20,319 bases of DNA from a virus, in IMG/VR virus record IMGVR_UViG_3300030102_004237, positions 1 through 20,319 of that record; one strand, given 5' to 3'. Shown in pieces: positions 6,360 to 14,460 of the stretch. Below the pieces are notes generated by a model, which did not search any database, was not told where the DNA came from, and worked only from the letters and a program-made list of their open reading frames with translations. A program made the translations under genes and the position numbers. Position 1 is the first letter of the stretch, and each line of letters opens with the position of its first letter.

Positions 6360-6756
6360 TTACCTGCTTATACCAGCGTGAGTCGACCATCTCGTCTGCG
6401 GCTTTTTGCCAATCTCGAGCGTCGACACCGGCTTTCATACCCTTAAATTTGGACAGACGTGGATAGCCAAGGTTAAACATCATGTTGGCTATAATCATCT
6501 GTACTTCTTCAGGTAGGTCACCAAAGTCTTGGTAGAGGTTTTCGCAGTCGTCAAGAACGACTTGAATATCTTCTTCAAACGCCTCTAATACGCGCTCAGA
6601 AGAAACTGCGGCCCCTACCTCTAGTCCATACTCTGGGTCGTTCTTACGAATAAGATGACCAATACCAAAGGTCGGAAGATCGAGATGATCTAGGTAAACG
6701 GCGTAAACACAACCCTCGTCTGCCTCTAGCTCTCGTTTAAGTTTATCTGTATCCAT
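6313..6756 (-). CDS. T4-type lysozyme endolysin (GH24, muramidase)
   Basis: The protein has 147 residues, near the length of T4 lysozyme. The catalytic triad spacing is exact: E14 in DEG, D23 in YLDHLD and T29 in PTFGIGH, i.e. E-x8-D-x5-T as in T4 lysozyme E11/D20/T26. The family cleaves the MurNAc-GlcNAc bond of peptidoglycan. Later segments, MIIANMMFNLG (88-98) and RWYKQVTNRAERLV, are also typical of the fold. There is no signal peptide or SAR segment, so release depends on a holin; the GTA-type holin gene is directly upstream (TAAATG junction). The last 47 bp run convergently through the HTH gene, so transcripts of the two strands would be complementary at their 3' ends. Confidence 0.95.
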   Translation of the reverse strand: MDTDKLKRELEADEGCVYAVYLDHLDLPTFGIGHLIRKNDPEYGLEVGAAVSSERVLEAFEEDIQVVLDDCENLYQDFGDLPEEVQMIIANMMFNLGYPRLSKFKGMKAGVDARDWQKAADEMVDSRWYKQVTNRAERLVQRMRAVG

Positions 6757-7134
6757 TTACTTCTTCAGTCCCTTTATTCCACGGAGTCCAAAGGAGGCTG
6801 CGATTGACGCATACATCGCCCATTGAAACCAATCTGGTGTTGTTGATAATACTTCAAAGCCTCTATCGACATACGGTTGAAGCGGTGGTATAAAACACAT
6901 TGCGATTATCGCAATAAATAAAATTGTCCAAGCCTCATCCTTCCAGCTGTCCTTGCTGGCTTCGGCCATGATTTTTTCCCACCCAGCTTCGTGGGTAGCA
7001 GCAACTTTCATAACTTCTGCTTCAGCCTCAGCTTTAGCGACTTTGACTCGCGATTGAGCAGCCTTTTCTTCGGCTTTGCCTTTTAGCCAACCACCGGCTA
7101 ATTCAGCTATAGCTGGTATTAGAGCTTGTATCAT
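6757..7134 (-). CDS. Holin, GTA-type three-transmembrane family
   Basis: The protein has 125 residues: a short hydrophobic N-terminal stretch (1-16, IQALIPAIAELAGGW), a charged Ala/Glu/Lys helix (18-60), then KDSWKDEAWTILFIAIIAMCFIPPL (segment ~69-87) and WFQWAMYASIAASFGLRGIKGL (~102-123). The order and the SWKDE...FIPPLQPYV and ASFGLRG sequences match the holin family described in gene transfer agents (GTA_holin_3TM), also common in marine phages. It should form the inner-membrane pore that releases the lysozyme encoded immediately downstream. It overlaps the preceding gene's stop by 4 bp. The family alone does not make this region a gene transfer agent; the remaining virion genes are podovirus-like. 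Confidence 0.85.
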   Translation of the reverse strand: MIQALIPAIAELAGGWLKGKAEEKAAQSRVKVAKAEAEAEVMKVAATHEAGWEKIMAEASKDSWKDEAWTILFIAIIAMCFIPPLQPYVDRGFEVLSTTPDWFQWAMYASIAASFGLRGIKGLKK

Positions 7135-7364
7135 TGGTCGTAGATCCTAACCTGTTCCGAGTCAACTGTCTTCGGTACACAATATGCAGTGACTCGGTCT
7201 TTTGGGTTGAGATAGTCGAGACTTCTGTAATTACCGTACCTTTTTGAAACTTGTGCGGCGTAGTAGTTACAATCAACAATCGAGTAGAAATACATATCTC
7301 CGCTCACCAACGATCTAGTATCACCGGTTCCTAAGTAAACCAGTAACAGAAAAGCATGAACCAT
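7131..7364 (-). CDS. Small lysis-cassette protein of unknown function, hydrophobic N-terminus
   Basis: The protein has 77 residues beginning MVHAFLLLVYLGTGDTRSL, a short hydrophobic stretch that may be a weak signal or anchor. It continues with an aromatic-rich core: MYFYSIVDCNYYAAQ, KRYGNYRSLDYLNPKDRV and TAYCVP. Two cysteines (C32 and C62) could pair if exported. I recognise the GDMYFY...RYGNYRS...DRVTAYCVP pattern as recurring near lysis genes of marine phages, but I know of no assigned function. There is no lipobox, so it is not an evident outer-membrane spanin. It overlaps the holin start by 4 bp and follows the two-TM gene by 3 bases. Confidence 0.75.
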   Translation of the reverse strand: MVHAFLLLVYLGTGDTRSLVSGDMYFYSIVDCNYYAAQVSKRYGNYRSLDYLNPKDRVTAYCVPKTVDSEQVRIYDQ

Positions 7365-7367
7365 TGA

Positions 7368-7565
7368 TCATTTCTTTTCAGACCCAAGCCAAACTGCAAA
7401 CGCGCCGGTCATCGCTCCACTAACTACGCTTACCATTGCACTTTGCTGTGTAGTAATATCATCTAACGACATTCCCCATTCGATAACTCGAATGTACATA
7501 ATCGTCATTACGAACATCATAAAACGAGGCAAAATTTTCCATTGTAATACTTGTTCAGCACTCAT
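7368..7565 (-). CDS. Small two-TM membrane protein, possible second holin or antiholin
   Basis: The protein has 65 residues with two hydrophobic helices: PRFMMFVMTIMYIRVIEW (~13-30) and MVSVVSGAMTGAFAVWLG (~44-61). They are separated by a short polar turn (GMSLDDITTQQSA), and the C-terminus is basic (SEKK). Size and topology fit class II holins or holin modulators. The start overlaps the stop of the upstream 148-residue gene by 4 bp, placing it firmly in the lysis cassette. No specific family can be assigned, and with a three-TM holin two genes downstream it may be an antiholin or pinholin-like partner. Confidence 0.75.
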   Translation of the reverse strand: MSAEQVLQWKILPRFMMFVMTIMYIRVIEWGMSLDDITTQQSAMVSVVSGAMTGAFAVWLGSEKK

Positions 7566-8008
7566 CTATCTAAACCTTTTAAGAAGAAAATAAACCAGAC
7601 CAAAATACTTACAGCCCCAGCTAAAGCTAGTCCAACGATCCCCAGACCTATCTTTTCTTTTAACTCTGCGGCACGGCGCTGTGCAGCTCTTTTGGCAGCA
7701 GCACGGCCACTCCTAGCTTCTTCACAAAACTTCTCATAATCGCGCCACATACCGGGGCGACCAGCGTAGATCATCAGCTCTTTTAATTGTTGTTCTTTTT
7801 GTTTAATCTGTTCAAGAGCCATAAACTCTTCGAGATCGTTACCCCCGACACCCCGCGCTCGTTTCTTATTACCAGACTTCGCTAGCTCGTCTTTTGCAGA
7901 GACAAAATCGCCAATGGCTTTTCCAGCCTTAGCGATATCATTTCCGTTTTGCACACACTGCTTAATTACGGCGAATGCTGCATTTGCTGCTGCGAGTTCT
8001 GCGAGCAT
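7562..8008 (-). CDS. Tail-anchored coiled-coil membrane protein, unknown function
   Basis: The protein has 148 residues. The N-terminus is Ala-rich (LAELAAANAAFAVIKQ). The middle is strongly charged and helical (DLEEFMALEQIKQKEQQLKE, 58-77), followed by GRPGMWRDYEKFCEEA and an Arg/Ala-rich helix (100-118). A single transmembrane segment sits at 121-143 (GLGIVGLALAGAVSILVWF) with a short basic tail. I have seen this architecture between the ejection proteins and lysis genes of marine podoviruses, with no established role. Candidates are an inner-membrane lysis accessory or a virion-associated protein. The start overlaps the stop of the 985-residue gene by 1 bp (TAATG) and the stop overlaps the next start by 4 bp. 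Confidence 0.8.
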   Translation of the reverse strand: MLAELAAANAAFAVIKQCVQNGNDIAKAGKAIGDFVSAKDELAKSGNKKRARGVGGNDLEEFMALEQIKQKEQQLKELMIYAGRPGMWRDYEKFCEEARSGRAAAKRAAQRRAAELKEKIGLGIVGLALAGAVSILVWFIFFLKGLDR

Positions 8009-10965
8009 TACCTATTTCCTGCCTCTAGCTCTTGTAGCAATGCACGGGCCGCTGAGGGCCGATCTACAGGTAAATCTTCGTTAGTCGGATCGTCGTACCG
8101 ACCAAGTAAAATACGAGCAAAAGTCTTTTCTAACTCTTTTTGTAACTGTGGCTTCTTTGCAGCTTTAGCTGCTTCCGCCATAATACGTGGATCAGCAAGA
8201 CCCATGGTTAAAGCGTCTTCTTTAATGTTACCACGAATTCTATTAAACGCTGTTAAGAAACGACCGGGCCGAGTAAACATTCCGACATAACTGCGAATAA
8301 TTCCAGTAAGTACATTTGATTCTGTTCTAGCGCCCCGCTTCGGAACTTCTGTTAACGCTGCTTCGGTAGCATCAAGAACAGTTCTTAAATTTTGTACATA
8401 ATCTGCGCCAAAAAGCGTTTTCATTTTAGCTTCGTTAGCGTTCACATAAATACGCATTTGAGCAGGATCTAAAACTTGACGACCATTTACTGTTTTTACG
8501 CGCTTTGCAGCCGGATCAAACATGTCCTTATATACAAACGCTTTGAATGAATCCATTAGTTCAGGGCTTTGACGGAGCGTACTATAAACTTCATCAAATT
8601 TAGTAAACCGATCATTACGCCATGTATTTTCAAAAATAAGCTCAGGCTCGATTTCTTTTCCGCCGCCTAAATTCAGCTGAGTCCTAATTTTATCTGAGGC
8701 TACTTTTTTACCGGCTTGTATTTCGTTTACTTGTTTTGCAAAAGCAGAAGCGTCTCCTAATAAACTGCGCTCAGCAGGAGTAAGATACGCATCCATCGCC
8801 GCACCGTACTCTTTAATAAAACGGTTGTGTTTTGCAACGTCAATGCGGACAATTTCGTTTGTTCTAGGATCCCGAGTAACAACTGTATCCGACCATTCTT
8901 TACGGATCCTAGCCCCTACATCATTAAATAAGTCGCGATTTGCAGGTGTATTTAAAACATCTGCAATATCTAAAACAGCGGTCGCACCACTTGAATCTTT
9001 TTGGAATAGTAAATTCCACGCTGCTTCAGGGTTTTTAGCTGTTCGAAGTTTTGCTACGGCAGATTTTTGTACATTTCGAAACTGAGTAGCAAATTTAGCG
9101 AACGAATCATCAAGAACTTTTAATTCTTCAGCTAACCCTTCGGGTGCGCCTTTTCGTGAAATAACTCGATTACGAGCTGTTTCAAGCGCGTCTACCATTC
9201 CTGAAATAGTTTCTGCAGTAGCCGCGTTTTCACCGCGTTGAGAGGCTAAATATGCTTTGCGCTCTAACCTACGAAGATCCCGAATATTTTCATTTAAAGT
9301 ACGAAGCGAAATTGGTTTAATTTTTATCGCTGCACCAGAACTACTTTCAACAAAAGAGTCTAAAACTCTATTAATAACAGTTACGTCGCCCGGATCGACA
9401 AAAGGACGATCTGGCAGAGTTGCTTTTAATTGTTTAGCGAACTCAACTGCTTCAGTAGGCCGGATTGCACCTTTACCGACTACAACGCTATCAATAGAAA
9501 TACCTGTAGCTTCTGACCAACGCTGAAATAAATCTTCGTATTCTTTGCCAATTCTTAGTGAAGCGGTTTCAAACGCCTCCCCTATTGCATCTTTCGCAGC
9601 AAGACCTAAATCCCTACCTTCACGAAGAGCAGAAGGCAAATTAAGAGCGTCGTCAATCGCTGCTTCAACATTTACAAGCTGTTGGGATACATCTGCTTCA
9701 AGCGCAGCTGTTTTAGTCGCAGCTCTTTCTGCAGCAATATTTTGAATATCAGAACCCATAGCTGCGCGGTCAGCTTCGTTAAGCCTTGGGCTTATTCCAC
9801 GTACACCGGGAGGCATAGCTGGTTCTATCGCAGCTTCCGCACGAATAGCTTCATCTGCCGCAGCTGTTCTCTGAAGACTTGGTCTAAGAAGCGCGTCCGC
9901 TGTTTCGCGCGCTGGTGATTTTGCAATCGAGGCTTCTTGTTCTGCTAATTCTACGGCAGACGCTTGCATCGCGATGCGATCACCACTCTTTTTTGTAGTT
10001 TTCGCAGCAGCCTCTAAAACTTGCGCAGAAGAAGGAAGAATATCAAGTTCTGTAGCTTTCTGTCCTGCGGGACTTGCCATATATTCGTCGTAGGCTTTAA
10101 TAAAAGTAGCCTCGTCGATGTCTACAGCAAATTTAGGACTGGCTACGCCCATAGCTCGAAGGACAGGCTTTATGGCTTTAAAGGCCACAGCGCCGGTTAT
10201 ACCCAAGGCACCACTAAATGCGCCCTCTTTTATAGCCTGCATAATTATTGCATTTTCAGGTATGTCAGGCGGTAAAAACCCTTGGTTTTTAGCATAGGTT
10301 AGACGGCCAAGCGATGCGGCAAAAGCAGCAGTAGATGCAGCAAGAATCGGGGTTAAAGGTACTTGACCCACTCCTGGAATCATTGCAGAGCCAATGCCAG
10401 CGGTAACTTCAGCCGCAATCGGTATTAACATATCTGCTGAAATATCAGCGATATCACCTAAAATATCTTTCGGACCAAACGGATCAACGACGTTATATTT
10501 ACCGTTGAAACGAGGATCTTTGAATTCAAGCCGGCCACTGATATTACCGACTCGCAGACCAAAGTCATAATTATCGTCTTCGCTTATTACGCCTTCTTTT
10601 TCAAAATACCGTTTAAGGTTATATTCGACGTTTTTCTTTTGCAGCTCTTCGTTAAATAACGTCGTCGTACTGAGGTCAAAACGTAACCCAGTAGGAATAC
10701 CTTCATTTAAAATCCCAGCTTCTTTTGTAAGCTGGGCTGTAGACTTCGGAGTCGCGCCGAGCAAGAAATCATCTTCAGGGCCAAGAATATCGTATGGTGT
10801 CGCAGCTTGACCAGCGCCAATCAAAGGATAAAGGTCGTAGAACGACGATCCCATTTGCTGCGAACTTACTTGCGGCACAGTAGCGGTTTTAGCTGCCTGT
10901 GCCGAGGACTGGGACAGCATAGAAGAAATTAAGGGGTCGAGGTCTATTACATCATTCTGCGCCAT
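8008..10965 (-). CDS. Very large putative internal virion / ejection protein (985 aa)
   Basis: There is no named family I can recognise with certainty. The N-terminal 160 residues are polar and aromatic (GSSFYDLYPLIG, ISGRLEFKDPRFNGKYNVVDPFGP). A hydrophobic, Ala/Gly-rich region at ~179-220 and another at ~247-263 could cross a membrane. Residues ~300-460 are Ala/Glu-rich helices, and the remainder (460-985) is mostly long charged helices. A giant, cysteine-free-looking helical protein with buried hydrophobic segments, encoded last in the virion module and just before lysis genes, resembles the internal core proteins (gp16-like) of T7-type podoviruses that are injected to build a channel across the cell envelope. 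I see no transglycosylase motif. The role is inferred from architecture and position. Confidence 0.75.
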   Translation of the reverse strand: MAQNDVIDLDPLISSMLSQSSAQAAKTATVPQVSSQQMGSSFYDLYPLIGAGQAATPYDILGPEDDFLLGATPKSTAQLTKEAGILNEGIPTGLRFDLSTTTLFNEELQKKNVEYNLKRYFEKEGVISEDDNYDFGLRVGNISGRLEFKDPRFNGKYNVVDPFGPKDILGDIADISADMLIPIAAEVTAGIGSAMIPGVGQVPLTPILAASTAAFAASLGRLTYAKNQGFLPPDIPENAIIMQAIKEGAFSGALGITGAVAFKAIKPVLRAMGVASPKFAVDIDEATFIKAYDEYMASPAGQKATELDILPSSAQVLEAAAKTTKKSGDRIAMQASAVELAEQEASIAKSPARETADALLRPSLQRTAAADEAIRAEAAIEPAMPPGVRGISPRLNEADRAAMGSDIQNIAAERAATKTAALEADVSQQLVNVEAAIDDALNLPSALREGRDLGLAAKDAIGEAFETASLRIGKEYEDLFQRWSEATGISIDSVVVGKGAIRPTEAVEFAKQLKATLPDRPFVDPGDVTVINRVLDSFVESSSGAAIKIKPISLRTLNENIRDLRRLERKAYLASQRGENAATAETISGMVDALETARNRVISRKGAPEGLAEELKVLDDSFAKFATQFRNVQKSAVAKLRTAKNPEAAWNLLFQKDSSGATAVLDIADVLNTPANRDLFNDVGARIRKEWSDTVVTRDPRTNEIVRIDVAKHNRFIKEYGAAMDAYLTPAERSLLGDASAFAKQVNEIQAGKKVASDKIRTQLNLGGGKEIEPELIFENTWRNDRFTKFDEVYSTLRQSPELMDSFKAFVYKDMFDPAAKRVKTVNGRQVLDPAQMRIYVNANEAKMKTLFGADYVQNLRTVLDATEAALTEVPKRGARTESNVLTGIIRSYVGMFTRPGRFLTAFNRIRGNIKEDALTMGLADPRIMAEAAKAAKKPQLQKELEKTFARILLGRYDDPTNEDLPVDRPSAARALLQELEAGNR

Positions 10966-10967
10966 TA

Positions 10968-13517
10968 TTACCCCCCTGCTTCCCGCAACTCGTCTCTAAT
11001 ACTCTGCGGCAACGCATCAATTACGGCCTGAAGCCCGTCCGCAGATAAATAATTTGGATCACTTGGATCGAGCCGTGTACGAGCGGCGGCTGCATTAAGA
11101 ACCCTACTTGCGGCCCGTGCGTCAGCCGATAAGCCTCCGGTTCCATCGACGTTTCCAGCTCCGTCACCGCGATATTTATCCAAAGACTGCATCCGGATAA
11201 GCTGGTCGTTTCCATCCGCACCAGAATTGTAGATAACTCTGTCTGATAAACCTGTTCGGATACCCTCGTTTGCTTTTATGAATTTATTTACATCGAATGT
11301 AGTACGGTCTCTTATATCGTCGTCACTTAAACCCTCGACGTCTTTTAAATATTTTATGTTGCCGGGCGACTGATGGACCTTATCATACCGGATAGCATAA
11401 TCGTTAGTTGCTGTCGTTAGCGCTTGGTTAATACCAGTGATTAAAGTTTCGCCGCTAGCAAACCACTTTCCTTCAGAAATATCGCCACCACCGAAAGTAA
11501 CAAGAGCGGCTGCGACGTCTTTATCAGTTAATTTACCAGTTTCACGGCTACCTGCAAGGGCGTAAGCAAAGCTCATTAATTGGCTTTGTACTTCAGCATT
11601 ACCGTCAGCAAGTTCTGATAACCGTGTAAAGACTTTACCAACAGTAGTATTACCAACTTTTTCGTTACTGCCTCGCATGGCGTCGGTGATAGTACCGTTC
11701 AAATAACTTGCTTGGTTATCGGATGCCCTGTCACCAAAGTTACCAGTAATTGCCGCAATCTGACCCGAAACGCCTCTAATACCAAGACCGAATTTAGAAA
11801 CAACGCCAGTAACATCGGAAGGTGCTTGACCCTTTGAAAGTGAAAGCATAATACCATCGGCAAGACCAAAAGCGGCACCAAGTGCATTACCTTGATTAGA
11901 TAAATCGTTCGCTTTTTGTACAGCATCAGATGCGGCGAAAGCACCCGCTGCACCGGGTCCAGCAGCAACCATTTGACCATCAACGAACACATACTGCTGA
12001 GCGGGTTTGCGTTCTGTCAAAAGTGAAATTCGGTTATTAACAGAAGTCAGTTGCGAAGCTAATTCAGCATATCCTTCATCCTCTTTAGACATACCCTGCA
12101 TTGCCGCCAGCAAGTCGGTTCTTGCAGCAAATTGACGTTGTAGTTCGTCAGAAGGCTGGTCACCGATCGACGGTTTAATACCAAGGACATTTACTAATCC
12201 TCGATTATCTTCCCCTACTTTCGATTTATCGGTAAAACCTTCGACGGTATAGATTTTGCCTTCTTTAAATTCCAGACCTTCAAACTGGTTGGGGAAGGCG
12301 TTTTTGTAAAAATCGAATTCTTCTTTCGTTGAAATAACAAAATTCGATTCTACGATATTAGAAGCGTCAGCAACATCCTCCAGCTTTAAACCATTCGCTT
12401 TTAGTAAAGCGAACATCGTAGCCGGAACATTATCTGCAGATACCCCAGAAAACGCTTTAGGGTTACGAGCGATAATCGGTAGCGCTTTTTCTTTTTGATC
12501 TTTAGTTAGGACGTTTAACGTGCCTACAATCGCAGTAGATCGTCCACGCGCGGCTGTATCGTCGATTTTTTCTTGGGTTTGATAAAACTTCGCTAAATCC
12601 ATAACGAGCTTTGTTTGAGCTTGGCGTTCTTCACCAAGTTGTTTAGCTAATTGAACACCCAGCGTTTTCCTTTGTTTCTCGTCTTCACGAAATACACCAA
12701 ACGCTAATTTATTGAGCATATTACTACGCGCAGTTTTTTCTTTTCTACGCTCTTTAGCTACAGCAAACCCGCGTTCGCCAGCAACACCAAGATCTTTAAA
12801 GAGGCCGGTAAGGTCTGAATCACCAGCTGATTTTTTGCCTTCACCGCGAAGTAAGCTAAGGCCGATAGAAACGGCTACGTCTGCCCAAACAGGTGTTTCT
12901 TTACTTGGGTCAGTCTTGAAAAATTTATTAACTTCTTCACGCGCTTTTTCAGGCGTTGTTTTTTCTTTAAGTAATTGCTTAAAGAGGTCTGAAGATTGCG
13001 TGCTATTTTGAATTTTAGTTAAAGCACCGAGAATCTTGGCTAAATCTGTGTTTTCTTCGTAAGCCTTTTTCGCGGGGTCGGTAACATCGTTCGGGTCGTC
13101 CGTTGCCATTGACTCAAGGTCGCGGTCGTTTAAATCTGCAAAATATGAAGCATCGCCCCCAACTACTTCTGTAGCCAGAGCTTTTGCTTGTTGATCATCT
13201 TCGGGCGTCGTTTCTAATAACGCACTAGGTAAACCCATCGACTGCGCAAAATTTTGGTTGACCGACATAGGTGCGTCGGCAAGTAAATCGCCACCTAACG
13301 CTTCAGTAATAAATTGTTGTTGAGATAACGCTTCTAACCCTTGCGGTCCTGATGGACGACTAATTTGCTCGCGCGGTATATTCATACCACGACCGTCTTG
13401 GTAAACAGAAACAACACCTTGCCTGTTTACACCGGGTCGAACAAATCCTGCTCGAGCAGGAGCCGTTGAACGATTCATTAACGCGGCTGGAGTAAAGAGC
13501 CTTGGATCAAGAGCCAT
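10968..13517 (-). CDS. Large putative internal virion protein (849 aa)
   Basis: The protein has 849 residues and no motif that I can tie to a known enzyme. The first ~60 residues are Pro/Gly/Arg-rich (ARAGFVRPGVNRQG, IPREQISRPSG). Residues 105-205 are acidic helices, followed by a hydrophobic patch WADVAVSIGLSLL (211-223) and a long, very basic coiled-coil segment ~250-320 (AKERRKEKTARSN, EKQRKTLGVQLAKQLGEERQAQ). The C-terminal half alternates Gly/Ala-rich and helical stretches (AGPGAAGAFAASDA near 525). It lies between the Gly-rich 307-residue gene and the 985-residue gene, with gaps of 10 and 2 bases, so all are likely co-translated. An ejection-complex component (gp15-like by position) is the best guess; a structural scaffold is possible. 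Confidence 0.72.
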   Translation of the reverse strand: MALDPRLFTPAALMNRSTAPARAGFVRPGVNRQGVVSVYQDGRGMNIPREQISRPSGPQGLEALSQQQFITEALGGDLLADAPMSVNQNFAQSMGLPSALLETTPEDDQQAKALATEVVGGDASYFADLNDRDLESMATDDPNDVTDPAKKAYEENTDLAKILGALTKIQNSTQSSDLFKQLLKEKTTPEKAREEVNKFFKTDPSKETPVWADVAVSIGLSLLRGEGKKSAGDSDLTGLFKDLGVAGERGFAVAKERRKEKTARSNMLNKLAFGVFREDEKQRKTLGVQLAKQLGEERQAQTKLVMDLAKFYQTQEKIDDTAARGRSTAIVGTLNVLTKDQKEKALPIIARNPKAFSGVSADNVPATMFALLKANGLKLEDVADASNIVESNFVISTKEEFDFYKNAFPNQFEGLEFKEGKIYTVEGFTDKSKVGEDNRGLVNVLGIKPSIGDQPSDELQRQFAARTDLLAAMQGMSKEDEGYAELASQLTSVNNRISLLTERKPAQQYVFVDGQMVAAGPGAAGAFAASDAVQKANDLSNQGNALGAAFGLADGIMLSLSKGQAPSDVTGVVSKFGLGIRGVSGQIAAITGNFGDRASDNQASYLNGTITDAMRGSNEKVGNTTVGKVFTRLSELADGNAEVQSQLMSFAYALAGSRETGKLTDKDVAAALVTFGGGDISEGKWFASGETLITGINQALTTATNDYAIRYDKVHQSPGNIKYLKDVEGLSDDDIRDRTTFDVNKFIKANEGIRTGLSDRVIYNSGADGNDQLIRMQSLDKYRGDGAGNVDGTGGLSADARAASRVLNAAAARTRLDPSDPNYLSADGLQAVIDALPQSIRDELREAGG

Positions 13518-13527
13518 TCTTTAACTC

Positions 13528-14451
13528 CTATATAGTCGCATTCGGTGTAAATGCGGTTGGGTTACCAAAAGGTCGATAACCTAATTGACCAGCTAAACCA
13601 AGACCTGTAGCAGCAATACCAGCGATCTGGGATAATGGGCTTTGGCTAGGTGCCGTTGTCATACCGATAGTAGATTGCGTAGTTGGTACACCGCGAACAA
13701 GATCGCTGAAGAAGCCTAACCGCTGATACGGCTCGAAAGCTCTTTGCGTAGCTGTTGCTCTTTGTGCATCCAGAACCGCTTGCGCCTGTTGCTGACCAAG
13801 CGAACCAATACCAAGAAGGTTAGAAATATCTTGCTGACCCATTTGTTGTGTTTGGCCAGCGAGACCAGCTAACTGTCCGCCCATGCCCGCAAGTTGACCA
13901 CCGAAAGCACCAAGCCCAGCCGCACGTTGACCAGCTAAATTTTGCGCGTTTAAAAATCCAGATTCACGGAGCCTCGACGCAACATCGCCAAAACTCTTTA
14001 GCCCTGCTTTACCTATTTCAGATTCAGCGATTCCTTGGCGAGAACCACCAAAGGCTCCAGCTCCTACAGCCGTAGCCCCTAACTGGTTTTGCTGCATACG
14101 AGTTTGTTCAGCAATATCTTGACCTACGCGATCAATAACGTCGCTAGTATAAGGACTCATATACGCAGTGTATGCGGTAGGGTCAGCCATCATTGCCGCC
14201 CCTTGGTTTACTAACCCAGCACCACGTCCAATGAATCCTTCAGAACGATCAAGCATCGGTTGATACGAACCGATCCCACCTCTGGCTAATTCCCCTGCTT
14301 TTAGTTGATCAGCAGTTAAATCAGCTATTTGTTGAGCAGGAAGATCTACCGGATCTTTAACGCGTTGATATCCGGACTCTAAAAGTTTCCGGACATAATC
14401 CTCCATAAACGGAGCGAGGCGTGTAATTTGTTCTACAGTTTGTGTTGACAT
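13528..14451 (-). CDS. Gly/Ala/Gln-rich virion protein, candidate DNA-ejection protein
   Basis: The protein has 307 residues. It carries the recognisable segment AYMSPYTSDVIDRVGQDIA...NQLGATAVGAGAFGGSRQGI (~97-141), which I know as a recurring signature in small ejection-type proteins of marine and T7-like podoviruses. A helical low-complexity run follows, with repeated AFGGQLAGMGGQLAGLAGQ-type units (182-200) and Gln-rich QQMGQQ and LGQQQAQ. The last 40 residues are hydrophobic/Gly-rich (IAGIAATGLGLAGQLGYRPFG). By position and composition it corresponds to a gp14-like protein that may enter the outer membrane during DNA delivery. It starts just upstream of the 849-residue gene, whose start follows an AGGAG site seven bases away. 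Confidence 0.75.
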   Translation of the reverse strand: MSTQTVEQITRLAPFMEDYVRKLLESGYQRVKDPVDLPAQQIADLTADQLKAGELARGGIGSYQPMLDRSEGFIGRGAGLVNQGAAMMADPTAYTAYMSPYTSDVIDRVGQDIAEQTRMQQNQLGATAVGAGAFGGSRQGIAESEIGKAGLKSFGDVASRLRESGFLNAQNLAGQRAAGLGAFGGQLAGMGGQLAGLAGQTQQMGQQDISNLLGIGSLGQQQAQAVLDAQRATATQRAFEPYQRLGFFSDLVRGVPTTQSTIGMTTAPSQSPLSQIAGIAATGLGLAGQLGYRPFGNPTAFTPNATI

Positions 14452-14460
14452 GATAAACCC

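Noticed and set aside
6757-7134. The window as a gene transfer agent because of the GTA-type holin
   Set aside because: Replication genes, a T4-type lysozyme and podovirus hub/ejection proteins indicate an ordinary phage; this holin family also occurs in phages.
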